Of a stretch of DNA of 46,128 bases, positions 1-8,512 are shown in pieces. Under the pieces are notes generated by a model. That model did no database searches and was not told the origin of the DNA. It was given only the letters and a program-made list of their open reading frames with translations. Positions within the stretch are counted from its first letter, which is position 1. Every line of letters starts with the position of its first letter. The DNA is from Bacteroidales bacterium. Lineage in GTDB: Bacteria > Bacteroidota > Bacteroidia > Bacteroidales > F082. The position numbers were made by a program, and so were the translations under genes. The DNA lies in contig JAEEQP010000027.1 in assembly GCA_016285355.1 (NCBI GenBank), positions 1 to 46,128 on the forward strand. Direction: 5' to 3'.

Positions 1-69
1 GTTGACTTGAACTTTGACTGTGACCGTTATGAAAACGTTGAAGGTGTCGAATACATTGATGAGTTTTAA
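1..69 (+). CDS. C-terminal end of an unidentified protein (partial)
   Basis: Frame 1 is open from the window edge to a TAA at 67-69 and gives 22 residues ending in an acidic tail (GVEYIDEF). The gene begins outside the window. In many Bacteroidetes hpt or adk lies just upstream of obgE, but these 22 residues do not match a tail I recognise from either family, so I leave the product open. The next gene on the same strand, obgE, starts 82 bp downstream, so the two may be co-transcribed. Confidence 0.5.
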   Translation, partial: VDLNFDCDRYENVEGVEYIDEF

Positions 70-75
70 GTTTAA

Positions 76-130
76 ATGCTGAATGCGGAATGTGGAATGA
101 TGAATGTTTTCTCAATTCTGCATTCAGCAT
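76..130. repeat. Intergenic inverted repeat between the upstream gene and obgE
   Basis: The 16-bp arms 76-91 (ATGCTGAATGCGGAAT) and 115-130 (ATTCTGCATTCAGCAT) are reverse complements with one mismatch, separated by 23 bp that also contain GGAATG/GAATG reiterations. There is no T-run after either arm, so it is not a typical intrinsic terminator. It is better read as one of the palindromic intergenic repeats that occur several times in this window. Confidence 0.6.
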
Positions 131-151
131 TCATAATTCATAATTAAGATC

Positions 152-1162
152 ATGACCTCGAATTTTGTTGATTACGTCAAGATATTCTGCCGCTCGGGCA
201 AGGGCGGAGCGGGTTCTTTGCACTTCCGCCGTGAGAAATACATCCCGAAAGGCGGTCCCGACGGCGGTGATGGCGGTCGCGGAGGCAATGTCATCCTGCG
301 CGGCAATGCCCAACTGTGGACGCTGCTTCATTTGCGCTACACCAAACACCTCTTCGCCGGCGATGGCGTGCCTGGCGGAAAGAACCAACTCACTGGTGCC
401 GCCGGTGATGACATCTACATCGACGTGCCTTTGGGAACCGTAGCCTATCGCGCCGAAGACCATAGCATGATGGGCGAAATCACCGAAGACAAGCAGGAAG
501 TCGTGCTACTCAAAGGCGGTCGTGGCGGCAAGGGCAACACCTTTTTCAAGACAGCCACTTTGCAGGCTCCCAAGTTTGCCCAACCTGGAGAACCCTGCCA
601 AGAGGAATGGATTACTTTGGAACTCAAGCTGTTGGCTGATGTCGGTTTGGTCGGCTTCCCGAATGCTGGCAAATCCACCTTATTGTCAGTTGTTTCAGCA
701 GCTAAGCCTGAGATTGCCGATTATCCTTTCACCACTTTGGTGCCCAACCTCGGCATCGTCAGTTATCGCGACCACCGCAGTTTCGTTATGGCCGACATTC
801 CAGGCATCATCGAAGGTGCAGCAGAAGGTAAAGGATTGGGGATTAGATTCTTGCGTCATATTGAACGCAACTCTACTCTGCTCTTCATGGTTCCAGCCAA
901 CACCGAGAATGTGAAAAGGGAATACGACATCCTTCTCAACGAGTTGAAAAAATACAACCCTGAGCTGATAGACAAAGACCGCATCTTGGCCATTACCAAA
1001 TGTGATTTGGTGGACGACGACACCATCAAGGAAATCAAGAAACACCTTCCTAAGAAGGTGCCGCATGTGTTTATCAGCTCCGTCGCCAACCAAGGCATCA
1101 CCGAACTAAAAGACCTTATTTGGCTGACGCTGAATAAAAACGACGAGGAAGAAGATTGGTAA
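152..1162 (+). CDS. obgE: GTPase Obg/CgtA
   Basis: This is the ribosome-associated GTPase Obg, which acts in late 50S subunit assembly and growth control in the cytoplasm. The 336 residues start with the glycine-rich Obg fold (about 1-160, with the [12 protein letters not shown] stretch at 34-45). The G domain follows, with P-loop GFPNAGKST (168-176), DIPG (215-218) and a TKCD specificity motif (282-285). The protein stops soon after the G domain, so the poorly conserved C-terminal extension found in many Obg proteins is missing or very short. The ATG at 152 places the Obg fold directly at the N-terminus. A PAP2 gene follows 12 bp downstream on the same strand. Confidence 0.96.
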   Translation: MTSNFVDYVKIFCRSGKGGAGSLHFRREKYIPKGGPDGGDGGRGGNVILRGNAQLWTLLHLRYTKHLFAGDGVPGGKNQLTGAAGDDIYIDVPLGTVAYRAEDHSMMGEITEDKQEVVLLKGGRGGKGNTFFKTATLQAPKFAQPGEPCQEEWITLELKLLADVGLVGFPNAGKSTLLSVVSAAKPEIADYPFTTLVPNLGIVSYRDHRSFVMADIPGIIEGAAEGKGLGIRFLRHIERNSTLLFMVPANTENVKREYDILLNELKKYNPELIDKDRILAITKCDLVDDDTIKEIKKHLPKKVPHVFISSVANQGITELKDLIWLTLNKNDEEEDW

Positions 1163-1174
1163 GCCTTTCAACGC

Positions 1175-1753
1175 ATGGAAACCCTCTCCAACATTGACTC
1201 CCAATTGTTCCTCTTCCTCAACAGTCTCCACGTTGATTGGTTAGACAAGGTCATGGTGCTCATCACCGACATGTGGGCGTGGTTTCCGCTATACCTATTA
1301 TTAATATATTGGACGGTGAAGCAATACGGCAAGCGTTGTTGGTGGGTCTTTTTGGCCGTCGGTATTGTGGTACTTTGCACCGACCAACTTGCCTCTCATG
1401 TCTGCAAACCTGTTTTTCAACGTTTAAGGCCTTGCTACAATCCTGATTTTCAAGAGCTGATATACTTGCCTAAAGGCTTGGCAGGCGGAAAATACGGTTT
1501 TGTGTCTTCCCATGCCGCCAACACCTTTGGAGTGGCCGCTTTCCTGACCCCAGCATTGCAGAAGTACCGCCCGTGGACGGCTATCGTGTTATATTTCTGG
1601 GCTTTCATTTCCAGCTATAGCCGCATTTATATCGGTTATCACTATCCTGGAGACATCCTATGCGGTGCCATCTTGGGCATACTGATAGGACTGATTCTTT
1701 GGAAAATGTTTCAACTGACCATTGTAGAAAGAGTCTGGAAATCAGAACAATGA
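1175..1753 (+). CDS. PAP2-family membrane phosphatase
   Basis: This is an integral membrane phosphatase of the PAP2 superfamily, whose members dephosphorylate lipid phosphates such as undecaprenyl diphosphate or phosphatidate. The three catalytic blocks are visible: KPVFQRLRP (78-86), SSHA (111-114, a variant of PSGH with S111 replacing Pro and A114 replacing the usual last residue) and SRIYIGYHYPGD (149-160, with R150, H156 and D160). Hydrophobic segments alternate through the 192 residues, as expected for a polytopic protein. It starts 12 bp after obgE and is probably in the same transcript. Its stop codon overlaps the end of the convergent SAM hydrolase gene by 12 bp. The substrate cannot be told from sequence; undecaprenyl-PP recycling is the usual guess. 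Confidence 0.87.
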   Translation: METLSNIDSQLFLFLNSLHVDWLDKVMVLITDMWAWFPLYLLLIYWTVKQYGKRCWWVFLAVGIVVLCTDQLASHVCKPVFQRLRPCYNPDFQELIYLPKGLAGGKYGFVSSHAANTFGVAAFLTPALQKYRPWTAIVLYFWAFISSYSRIYIGYHYPGDILCGAILGILIGLILWKMFQLTIVERVWKSEQ

Positions 1754-2563
1754 ACCTGCCTTGGGCAGAGTCTCATCATCATGATCATGGAAAATCACTT
1801 TGATGGTCGATTTGAGCTCAATGCCGCAAAGTGAGACCAATTTTGCTTTGTTCAGGGCGAGTTCGAGGTAACCATGCGTGCCGAAAATGGCCACCAAATC
1901 CACGACATCGACATCCAAATAGCTGTCTGAGATTTCATCGACGGTGTAGAGGTCGCCCTTCACCATGATGGTGAAGTCGCGGCCACGGCGTTCCCGCTCA
2001 AACATCTCCTTCGAAATGTTGGTAATCAAGTTGTCGTAGGAATCGATGTGCATCACCACGCCTTCGATGGTATTGTCGCGAGCCACGGCGCAGAAGGTAC
2101 CGCCCGGATTCAGTCGCTCACGCGGAGCACCGATATTCGCCAACGGCTCACCATTGGCAATCATCACGGCCACCTTGGCGAAACGGTCGCGCGTGGCAAA
2201 AGTGAAGAAATCCGAGTCTTGCGGGACATCAATACAATACGCCTCGTCATATTTTCCGTCGAGGATGTGGCTGAAAATACCGTTGTCGGTAGAGATGAAA
2301 TACTGCCCCTCGGCCTTCACCACCACATGCGGACAGTCCATCGACTCGATTGTGTCGACCGCGATGATGTGAATCGTGCCAGCCGGGAAACACTGATAGC
2401 AATTCTTAAGCGTGAAACCCGCCTGTGCGACATTGAATGGCTCGATTTCGTGGGTCACATCAACGATGGTCGCCGTCGGAAGCATAGACAAAATAGTGCC
2501 TTTTACCGCCGCAGCATAATAGTCTTTTGTACCCCAATCGCTTGTTAATGTGATAATTGCCAT
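1742..2563 (-). CDS. SAM hydroxide adenosyltransferase (DUF62 family)
   Basis: The 273 residues match the DUF62/SAM_HAT family, relatives of fluorinase and chlorinase that split S-adenosylmethionine into adenosine and methionine with hydroxide as nucleophile. The hallmark N-terminus is present (TLTSDWGTKDYYAAAVKG, residues 5-22), followed by the DVTHEIEPFNV segment and the C-terminal beta-domain with MHIDSYDNLITN. The gene is convergent with the PAP2 gene and overlaps its last 12 bp. A Bacteroidetes -7 box (TACTTTTG, minus strand, 2600-2593) lies about 30 bp before the ATG. Family assignment is firm; the physiological role of this family remains uncertain. Confidence 0.9.
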   Translation of the reverse strand: MAIITLTSDWGTKDYYAAAVKGTILSMLPTATIVDVTHEIEPFNVAQAGFTLKNCYQCFPAGTIHIIAVDTIESMDCPHVVVKAEGQYFISTDNGIFSHILDGKYDEAYCIDVPQDSDFFTFATRDRFAKVAVMIANGEPLANIGAPRERLNPGGTFCAVARDNTIEGVVMHIDSYDNLITNISKEMFERERRGRDFTIMVKGDLYTVDEISDSYLDVDVVDLVAIFGTHGYLELALNKAKLVSLCGIELKSTIKVIFHDHDDETLPKAGSLF

Positions 2564-2592
2564 CGCCTCTAATGAATATGAAAAGGATTTTG

Positions 2593-2600
2593 CAAAAGTA
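2593..2600 (-). promoter_or_regulatory. -7 box of the DUF62 gene
   Basis: Read on the minus strand this is TACTTTTG, matching the Bacteroidetes consensus TAnnTTTG, about 30 nt upstream of the ATG at 2563. No good TTTG element is seen at the usual 19-21 bp upstream distance. Confidence 0.5.
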
Positions 2601-2694
2601 GGGCATTTATGTCAAACTTGCCATACGAAATTTCATTTTTTCCATATTTTTTCTCTTTGCTTCGGCAAACGCGGCCACCTTCCCAAAAATAGAC

Positions 2695-2702
2695 TATCTT
2701 TG
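2695..2702 (+). promoter_or_regulatory. -7 box of phoH-purC
   Basis: TATCTTTG fits TAnnTTTG and ends 17 nt before the phoH ATG. It would drive the phoH-purC pair, giving a very short leader. Confidence 0.5.
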
Positions 2703-2719
2703 CGACCAAATAATCAGGT

Positions 2720-3739
2720 ATGGCAGAACAGATTCTACAAATCGAAAACGTTGATCCTAAGGAACTTCACGGCCCCAACGACAAATATTTGGAGTTAGTG
2801 AAGAGCATGTTCCCCAAACTGAAAATCATTGCACGTGGCGATTTTGTAAAGGTGATGGGCGATGACGACGAGATTGAATATTTCGCCAACCGTTACGAGA
2901 CCCTGATGGTGCAATTGGAGCGTTTCGGCAAACTCACCGCCCAGACCGTGGAAGACGTGATGATGGCTACCACCGACAGCGAACTGCAACAAAAGATGTC
3001 GGAAAGTGATGTACTCGTTTTTGGGCGCAGTGGTGTGCCCATTAAGGCCATCACGGCCAACCAAAAGCGCATGGTTTCAGCCTCTGAACAAAAGGATTTG
3101 ATTTTTGCCATCGGTCCCGCCGGAACAGGAAAAACCTACACTGCCGTGGCTTTGGCCGTCAGAGCGTTGAAAGCCAAACAGGTGAGGAGAATCATTTTGA
3201 CTCGTCCCGCCGTCGAGGCTGACGAACACCTCGGTTTCCTCCCTGGCGACCTGAAGGACAAACTCGACCCCTATCTGCAACCGCTTTATGATGCCTTGCG
3301 CGACATGATACCAACCACAAAATTAGAGGGTTATCTTGAAGACCATACCATCGAGATTGCACCTTTGGCTTTCATGCGCGGTCGTACCTTGGATCATGCC
3401 TTTGTCATCTTGGACGAGGCGCAGAACGCCACGCGCAGCCAGCTGAAAATGTTCCTCACCCGCATGGGACGCTCGGCCAAGTTCATCGTCACCGGCGACA
3501 TCACCCAAATCGACCTGCCGCCAAAGACACCTTCAGGACTGCCTCAGGCAATGGAGGTTTTGAAGGATGTCCGTGGCATTGAATTCATCTATTTGGACGA
3601 CAAGGATGTTGTGAGACATAAATTGGTGACGGATATTATCAATGCCTACAAAAGGCACCGCGAAGAAAATGAGGATGGTAGGGACGCATCGCTTGCGTCC
3701 GCTGACACAGAACAACAATCAAACGAAAACATACAATGA
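2720..3739 (+). CDS. phoH: PhoH-family ATPase
   Basis: This is a cytoplasmic P-loop ATPase of the PhoH/PhoL family, linked to RNA metabolism and ribosome maturation. Residues 1-110 form the N-terminal domain. The ATPase core has Walker A GPAGTGKT (132-139), Walker B VILDEAQ (229-235) and the family motif [11 protein letters not shown] (257-267). The last 20 residues are unusual: GRDASLASA (320-328) is encoded by a perfect 7-bp-stem palindrome at 3682-3700 that looks like an intergenic repeat, so the native C-terminus was probably extended or replaced by repeat DNA. The stop overlaps the purC start (ATGA), which implies translational coupling. Confidence 0.93.
   Translation: MAEQILQIENVDPKELHGPNDKYLELVKSMFPKLKIIARGDFVKVMGDDDEIEYFANRYETLMVQLERFGKLTAQTVEDVMMATTDSELQQKMSESDVLVFGRSGVPIKAITANQKRMVSASEQKDLIFAIGPAGTGKTYTAVALAVRALKAKQVRRIILTRPAVEADEHLGFLPGDLKDKLDPYLQPLYDALRDMIPTTKLEGYLEDHTIEIAPLAFMRGRTLDHAFVILDEAQNATRSQLKMFLTRMGRSAKFIVTGDITQIDLPPKTPSGLPQAMEVLKDVRGIEFIYLDDKDVVRHKLVTDIINAYKRHREENEDGRDASLASADTEQQSNENIQ
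3682..3700. repeat. Palindromic repeat forming the phoH 3' end
   Basis: GGACGCA (3682-3688) and TGCGTCC (3694-3700) are perfect reverse complements around a 5-bp loop. The element is translated as part of a GRDASLASA tail in PhoH. It has the look of a short dispersed palindrome rather than a protein-driven sequence. Confidence 0.55.
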
Positions 3740-4680
3740 ACGCATTAACCAGAACAGATTACCATTTCCCTGGCCAAACCAAGGTCTATCACGGCAAAGT
3801 CCGTGACTGTTATTTCATTAATGACGAATACATGGTGATGGTCGCCACCGACCGCATCTCGGCTTTCGATGTCATCCTGCCCAAAGGAATTCCCTATAAA
3901 GGACAGGTGCTCAACCAGATAGCCTCCATGTTCCTCGATGCCACCGCCGACATCGTCCCTAACTGGAAACTTTCTACCCCTGACCCGATGGTCACTGTGG
4001 GACGTTTGTGCAAGCCCTTCCCTATTGAAATGATTATTCGTGGTTACCTCACCGGCAGCTCATGGCGCACCTACAAGAGCGGACAGCACACCATCTGCGG
4101 CGTGCAAATCCCTAACGGCATGAAGGAACACCAACGTTTCGCCGAGCCCATCATCACCCCGACCACCAAGGCCGAAGAAGGCCACGACGAGGACATCTCA
4201 CGTGAGGAAATCATCGCCAGAGGCCTCATCAGCGAAAAAGATTACGCCCAAATTGAGGACATCACCCGCAAGCTCTTCCAACGCGGCACCGAAATCGCCG
4301 CCAAGCAAGACTTAATTCTCGTGGATACAAAATACGAATTCGGAAAAATCGGAGACCAAATCGTGCTGATGGACGAAATTCATACGCCCGATTCATCACG
4401 TTACTTCATAGCCGACCAGTACGAAGAACGTTTCGCCAAGGGCAAACCTCAGGTACAGCTCTCGAAGGAATTTGTCCGTGAGTGGCTGATGGCCAATGGC
4501 TTCCAAGGCAAAGAAGGCCAACAAGTTCCCGAAATGACACCAGAATATGTCAACAGCGTTTCGGAACGTTACATCGAACTTTACGAAAAGGTCACAGGTC
4601 ACAAGTTTGAGAAGGCTCCTGATTCGGAAGACCTTGTCAAACGCATAGAAAATAATGTATTGAATTACTTGAAGCTATAA
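3736..4680 (+). CDS. purC: Phosphoribosylaminoimidazole-succinocarboxamide synthase
   Basis: SAICAR synthase joins CAIR and aspartate using ATP in de novo purine synthesis, in the cytoplasm. The 314-residue length matches the longer form common in Bacteroidetes. Visible family motifs are GKVRD (20-24) in the ATP-binding lobe, DRISAFDV (45-52), the RGYLTGS segment near residue 99 and the DTKYEFG block in the second half. The ATG at 3736 overlaps the phoH stop in an ATGA, so the two genes are probably coupled. A bidirectional terminator-like hairpin follows at 4703-4733. Confidence 0.96.
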   Translation: MNALTRTDYHFPGQTKVYHGKVRDCYFINDEYMVMVATDRISAFDVILPKGIPYKGQVLNQIASMFLDATADIVPNWKLSTPDPMVTVGRLCKPFPIEMIIRGYLTGSSWRTYKSGQHTICGVQIPNGMKEHQRFAEPIITPTTKAEEGHDEDISREEIIARGLISEKDYAQIEDITRKLFQRGTEIAAKQDLILVDTKYEFGKIGDQIVLMDEIHTPDSSRYFIADQYEERFAKGKPQVQLSKEFVREWLMANGFQGKEGQQVPEMTPEYVNSVSERYIELYEKVTGHKFEKAPDSEDLVKRIENNVLNYLKL

Positions 4681-4702
4681 ACTTTAGCCTCTCAAAACAA
4701 CA

Positions 4703-4734
4703 AAAGCCGCTTTCACACATGTGAGGCGGCCTTT
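4703..4734. terminator. Terminator between purC and the convergent T9SS gene
   Basis: AAAGCCGC (4703-4710) pairs with GCGGCCTTT (4726-4734) with one bulged base, and the loop region adds CAC/GTG pairing. T- and A-rich flanks on both sides suit termination of both convergent genes. Confidence 0.65.
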
Positions 4735-4750
4735 GTCGTTTAAAAAAGAT

Positions 4751-5941
4751 TTATTTCTTCACGAATTTCTGAAAAGATACCCTGCCATCGGAATGGGTGA
4801 CTTTCAGCAGGTAACATCTTTGGGCTAAGGTATTTATGGTTATTGCACTAGAGCCTTTAGTGGTCATGACGAGTTTGCCGTCCAAAGTTAAGATTTCCAC
4901 TTGCTGCAAGCCTTCTGCTTCGATGTTTAACAAGTCCGAAACTGGGTTGGGCCAAATGCTTACCCGTCTTCCCATGTTTTCTTCTATGCCAGTGGCTTCT
5001 GAATAATAAAAAGTGATTATTTTGGTATTGAAATCATAATCAGTTGATTTATAATATAACACCTTAAAATTAGGCTCAAAAACGGAATTGTTCCAGTAGG
5101 TCAAAAGTCCAGCGATACCATTAGCGGGGAAAGCAAGGTCGTAAGCATATTCTATAGAGGATACGAAGAGCCACGCCTCATTATATCTATTGAATTCAAA
5201 ATAGGTGCGACTTATGCAGTTACCTTCTGCATCGTATTCATATTCTTCTTTTTCATCAAAATCCAATATTCCATCCAACTCATCCATTTTGGTCTCCGAA
5301 GTCAGGAGACTAGATTCATCGTAGGTGTATAAAGTCTTGGAAACCACTTCGTATCCCCGAGTAGTAGCTTTTTCTATACACAGCCCTTGTTCATTGTAGA
5401 TATAATTCGTGGATTCATACGGAGTAGAATTACCAAAATTATATCGGTTTACAAGGACCAGCAATCCTTCCTCATATAGATATACTTTTCTGTAACTTTC
5501 AACCCATTCGCTGTCGTCGTTTAACCAAAATCCTTTGTCCAACAATAAATTGCCATCAGCATCATACTCGTAGGTGTATTTATAGTTCCCCATGAGCTCG
5601 TCATAATTCTTCATGGTACGAATCCGCTCGACCACCAATCCTTGCTCGTTGTAAGTGTTTTCATAGAGGTTGTAAACGCCTGTCATTTCTATATATTCAT
5701 CCCTAACAATACGATTTTCATTATCGTAAGCGAAATTGTGGGTCGAAAACACTTCTTCTTGCCCATAATCATCATATACGTACTTGATTTGAGTACAATT
5801 GAACCTGTCATCGTATTGCAATCGCTCAACGGCAGAGCCATAGCACACGCTGTCTAATTTTTGAATGAAATTGTTGGCATTTTGCGCCTTTGCCGACATC
5901 ATGCAACAGATGGAAGCAACTAATAACAATACTTTTTTCAT
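4751..5941 (-). CDS. Secreted YD-repeat-like protein with T9SS sorting domain
   Basis: The 396 residues start with a signal peptide (MKKVLLLVASICCMMSAKAQ, cleavage near residue 20). Residues about 30-300 are built of degenerate units of roughly 35-40 residues of the type YTYEYDADGNLL, YIYNEQGLCIE and YEYDAEGNCIS, like the YD/RHS-type strand repeats common in Bacteroidales surface proteins. The last 75 residues are a type A T9SS sorting domain (SIWPNPVSDLLNIEA and a final TLAQRCYLLKVTHSDG-RVSFQKFVKK). It is therefore predicted to cross the outer membrane by T9SS and stay on the surface or be released. No catalytic motif is seen and the function is unknown. Confidence 0.82.
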   Translation of the reverse strand: MKKVLLLVASICCMMSAKAQNANNFIQKLDSVCYGSAVERLQYDDRFNCTQIKYVYDDYGQEEVFSTHNFAYDNENRIVRDEYIEMTGVYNLYENTYNEQGLVVERIRTMKNYDELMGNYKYTYEYDADGNLLLDKGFWLNDDSEWVESYRKVYLYEEGLLVLVNRYNFGNSTPYESTNYIYNEQGLCIEKATTRGYEVVSKTLYTYDESSLLTSETKMDELDGILDFDEKEEYEYDAEGNCISRTYFEFNRYNEAWLFVSSIEYAYDLAFPANGIAGLLTYWNNSVFEPNFKVLYYKSTDYDFNTKIITFYYSEATGIEENMGRRVSIWPNPVSDLLNIEAEGLQQVEILTLDGKLVMTTKGSSAITINTLAQRCYLLKVTHSDGRVSFQKFVKK

Positions 5942-6051
5942 AGTGGTTTATTTAAATGATTAGATTGATAAAATATGTGTTTTTCAAAACAGTCTTATAT
6001 GGGGATTTTCTTTATGTATTCCTTCGTTGAGCCATACTCTTGATACTATGG

Positions 6052-6070
6052 AAAAAGCGTGAAGCTTTTT
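6052..6070 (+). terminator. Terminator-like hairpin
   Basis: AAAAAGC (6052-6058), loop GTGAA, then GCTTTTT (6064-6070), giving a stem that ends in a T-run on the plus strand. No plus-strand gene is seen just upstream, so its client is unclear. Confidence 0.45.
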
Positions 6071-6124
6071 GTATTACCTTCAACTGCGGTTTATTCTGGA
6101 CTACCGATAATAGTAGATAAATAC

Positions 6125-6147
6125 AAAAAACTCACGCCGTAGCGTGA
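6125..6147 (-). terminator. Intrinsic terminator of the DUF4160-DUF2442 pair
   Basis: On the minus strand TCACGC (6147-6142) and GCGTGA (6137-6132) form a perfect 6-bp stem with a 4-nt loop, followed by a run of six T (6130-6125). It lies 150 bp downstream of the DUF2442 stop. Confidence 0.65.
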
Positions 6148-6296
6148 ACTTAATTGCACTTATTCTCACTATCATGAAAGTGTCCAGTTTTCAGTTGAGA
6201 GAACAAGAGCGTAAAGCTCAAGGGGTTAATTATGTTAGGTTAATGTGTTTATTTTTCGATTCTCAATTTGTTGTTTATATTATTATAATCTATTCT

Positions 6297-6581
6297 TTAA
6301 TTAGCTTCAGGCCATTCGTCATCACAACAAAGTTCCAAGTTTCCGAAATAAAGGGCATTTAACGGAAAACTCAAATCGGCATGCTTACCCCAAATGAGGT
6401 TGCCGTTGCGCAGCCAAAACTTCTTAAACTCCGATACCTTTTTGTACTTATTGTATTGAGGATGAGGATGCTGTTCAAAAAAACCACTGAAATCAATGGT
6501 TTGTGTGCTGCCGTCACTAAACAACAACGACAACATCAAACCATCCACATATTCCACATTATCAATACTAATCTGCTTCAT
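6297..6581 (-). CDS. DUF2442 protein
   Basis: The 94 residues fit the DUF2442 family: an N-terminal VEYVDGLMLSLLFSDGSTQTIDF hairpin, a KVSEFKKFWLRNGNLIWG centre and a final LSFPLNALYF segment. The start codon overlaps the stop of the DUF4160 gene by 4 bp (ATGA), so the two are translated together. Genomes often carry these two families as a pair, with a toxin-antitoxin-like or small-module organisation, but no biochemical activity is established that I can rely on. Confidence 0.8.
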   Translation of the reverse strand: MKQISIDNVEYVDGLMLSLLFSDGSTQTIDFSGFFEQHPHPQYNKYKKVSEFKKFWLRNGNLIWGKHADLSFPLNALYFGNLELCCDDEWPEAN

Positions 6582-6877
6582 TTCAACTTGGTTTTAATAT
6601 CCGTACATCTAACTCGTTTCTTATAGACGAAGAATGAAACCCATTTCTCCACGATTTCCTTCCAATACTTTTCAATAAACTCGATGGCTGTCCTTTCATC
6701 TTTACCCACCAATGGTTTCCCTTTATCCCTTTTCTTGATTTCAATCAATTCTCCATCCACAATAATTAAGTCAAAAATAGTCATTCGATCTTGGTGCTCA
6801 ACATGAACATGGATAGGCTCATGCTCTTGGGAAAAGAACGAAAAAATAAAGCCGAAATAGGTATAAATATCAGGCAT
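6578..6877 (-). CDS. DUF4160 protein
   Basis: The 99 residues match DUF4160: MPDIYTYFGFIFSFFSQEHEPIHVHVEHQD at the N-terminus, with the typical EH-x-PIHVHV block at 18-26, then a Lys-rich C-terminal half. It is the first gene of a two-gene unit with DUF2442. A TATTTTTG -7 box lies about 28 bp upstream (6913-6906, minus strand). Function unknown; pairing with DUF2442 suggests the two proteins act together. Confidence 0.8.
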   Translation of the reverse strand: MPDIYTYFGFIFSFFSQEHEPIHVHVEHQDRMTIFDLIIVDGELIEIKKRDKGKPLVGKDERTAIEFIEKYWKEIVEKWVSFFVYKKRVRCTDIKTKLK

Positions 6878-6905
6878 GGGTTTTATAATATAGGGTTTCC
6901 ATCGG

Positions 6906-6913
6906 CAAAAATA
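6906..6913 (-). promoter_or_regulatory. -7 box of the DUF4160-DUF2442 pair
   Basis: TATTTTTG on the minus strand, matching TAnnTTTG, 28 nt before the DUF4160 ATG. Confidence 0.5.
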
Positions 6914-6951
6914 GCAAAAAAACTATATATGAGGTACTTTCACTACATTTT

Positions 6952-7863
6952 TCACGAAAACGACACTTCCACCCATTGCCCATCCTTGAAATTCACAACA
7001 CTACGATAACCAGCCTTCTTCAAAGCTTCCTCGGCAGCGACGAACTCCAACGAGATTTCGCTGAAGTGGTGCGCATCTGCGGAAATAATGGCGGGAACGC
7101 CCATCTTGCAGGCCTCCTCCATCAGCCAAGGCGAAGGATAGAAACTGTTGTAGCGTTTCTTGTAGATGCCCCGCGTGTTGATTTCCATAACGAGGCCTTT
7201 CTCGCGGATAAGGTCAAGGGTTTCAAGGGCCAGTTTGCGATACCAAAGCTCATCTTCGTGGAAATACCTGTCACGGTTATGCATCTTGATTTTGTCGAAG
7301 TGCGCGATGATGTCAAACGGCTCGTTTTCAATCATTTCGTTCGATTGCTCGAAGAAACGGCACACGGCACTACGAATGTCACCGTCGAAGAGTTTTTGCA
7401 AACCATCGTCGTAAACTTCCCATTTCGGGCCGTCGATGAACCAGATTTCATCCGTTGATATGGTCGGCCCTTTGACAAGCTCAGGAACCTCTGTTAGTGA
7501 AGGTCGTTGAGCCTGTCGAAACGCCGGATTAACAACAAGGTGCACGCCACCAATCAAATAATCAAGGTGATACTTCTTTTTAGTCATGGCAAAAGGCTCG
7601 GAAACACCGGTAAGATAGTCTGCTTCCAAACCGCAATAGATGTCGATTTTGTCCTTAAATTCTTCTTTTAGTTGGGCGATTTCAGCCACATAACGCGGCA
7701 TGTCTGCTGACTTTACCGAAAAACTATTGTCAAACGGCAGCGGACTATGCTCCGAGAAGCCAAGCGTGGTAAAACCTTGTCGAATAGCCTCTTCCACGAT
7801 TTCGCGAGGCCAGGATTTGCCGTCTGAATAAATGCTATGAGTGTGTAAGTTATAGTTTTGCAT
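6952..7863 (-). CDS. PHP-domain phosphoesterase, histidinol-phosphatase-like
   Basis: This is a PHP-superfamily metal phosphoesterase of the HisJ/histidinol-phosphatase type. The trinuclear metal ligands can be placed: HTH (7-9), D14, H39 (SEHSPLPF), E80 (CGLEADY), H108, H188 (IAHFDKIKMHNR) and DAH (263-265). No his operon is nearby, so histidinol phosphate as substrate is only family inference. The striking feature is at residues 115-133, between H108 and WFIDG, where FRQAQRPSLTEVPELVKGP is encoded by an inverted repeat (7469-7522) that also occurs between genes at 9839-9887. This looks like an in-frame insertion into a loop that leaves the catalytic residues intact. Confidence 0.88.
   Translation of the reverse strand: MQNYNLHTHSIYSDGKSWPREIVEEAIRQGFTTLGFSEHSPLPFDNSFSVKSADMPRYVAEIAQLKEEFKDKIDIYCGLEADYLTGVSEPFAMTKKKYHLDYLIGGVHLVVNPAFRQAQRPSLTEVPELVKGPTISTDEIWFIDGPKWEVYDDGLQKLFDGDIRSAVCRFFEQSNEMIENEPFDIIAHFDKIKMHNRDRYFHEDELWYRKLALETLDLIREKGLVMEINTRGIYKKRYNSFYPSPWLMEEACKMGVPAIISADAHHFSEISLEFVAAEEALKKAGYRSVVNFKDGQWVEVSFS
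7469..7522. repeat. Palindromic repeat inserted in frame in the PHP gene
   Basis: Arms 7469-7490 (CCTTTGACAAGCTCAGGAAC..) and 7501-7522 (AGGTCGTTGAGCCTGTCGAA..) are imperfect inverted repeats around a 10-bp loop. The same element, with a shorter loop, is found between genes at 9839-9887. The length keeps the reading frame of the PHP gene. Confidence 0.8.
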
Positions 7864-7900
7864 GATTGCTCTTTTTCAGTTTTATGTAGAAACAATTATG

Positions 7901-7908
7901 CAAAAGTA
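7901..7908 (-). promoter_or_regulatory. -7 box of the PHP gene
   Basis: TACTTTTG on the minus strand, 37 nt upstream of the PHP ATG. Confidence 0.5.
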
Positions 7909-7990
7909 CGGCTTTTTGCAAAAAACTCTTCCTTACTTGTAACTTTTTGGTGATTTCTCCGTATTACTATTGAAATCAAATTCAACAACA

Positions 7991-8506
7991 ATGAAAACAC
8001 AAATCTTAAACAAAGCCTTGATACTGATGGCTTTTTGCCTCGTCGCTTTTGGTTGCAACGCCCAAAAAATCGACAACTCCACCGTGAAAGACATCGACCT
8101 GAACCGCTATGCTGGCGAATGGTACGAGATTGCACGTTTTGACCACCGTTTTGAGCGTGGCCTCGACTATTGCAAAGCCACCTACGTGCTGTGTTGCGAC
8201 AACCGAATCAACGTCCTGAACACAGGCGAAAAGAACGGCAAATTCAAGTCCTCATCAGGGAAAGCCAAGACCACCAAAGAGCCTGGTCGTCTGCGCGTTT
8301 CTTTCTTTGGGCCTTTCTATTCTGATTACCGCGTCATGATGCTTGACCCTGATTATCAGTATGCCCTCGTAGGCAGCAAAAGCGCAAAGTACCTTTGGAT
8401 CCTTTCTCGCACACCGAAACTGGACGAGAACGTAAAGCAAGCCATCCTTGCAGAAGCCACACGCCGAGGCTACGATGTCAGTAAGCTTATTTGGGTAAAG
8501 CAATAA
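7991..8506 (+). CDS. Lipocalin-family lipoprotein (Blc-like)
   Basis: This is an outer-membrane-type lipocalin of the Blc/apolipoprotein D group, which binds lipophilic molecules in the envelope. I chose the ATG at 7991, not the upstream in-frame TTG at 7970, because it begins a clean lipoprotein signal (MKTQILNKALILMAFCLVAF, then G21-C22 as lipobox). The mature part has the lipocalin motif 1 (LNRYAGEWYEIARFDHRFERG, with the invariant G-x-W), a YRVMMLDPDYQYALVGSKSAKYLWILSRTP block typical of Blc, and a C-terminal helix. The length of 171 residues is normal. It is convergent with the U32 gene across a 72-bp palindrome. Confidence 0.9.
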   Translation: MKTQILNKALILMAFCLVAFGCNAQKIDNSTVKDIDLNRYAGEWYEIARFDHRFERGLDYCKATYVLCCDNRINVLNTGEKNGKFKSSSGKAKTTKEPGRLRVSFFGPFYSDYRVMMLDPDYQYALVGSKSAKYLWILSRTPKLDENVKQAILAEATRRGYDVSKLIWVKQ

Positions 8507-8512
8507 ATGGTT

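Larger units (their letters stand above)
5942..6296. other. Gene-free stretch with hairpins
   Basis: No convincing ORF fills these 355 bp. They hold an A/T-flanked hairpin at 6052-6070, an intrinsic terminator on the minus strand at 6125-6147, and a weaker GAGC/GCTC hairpin at 6207-6219. The 5' leader of the T9SS gene at 5941 also lies here. Confidence 0.6.
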
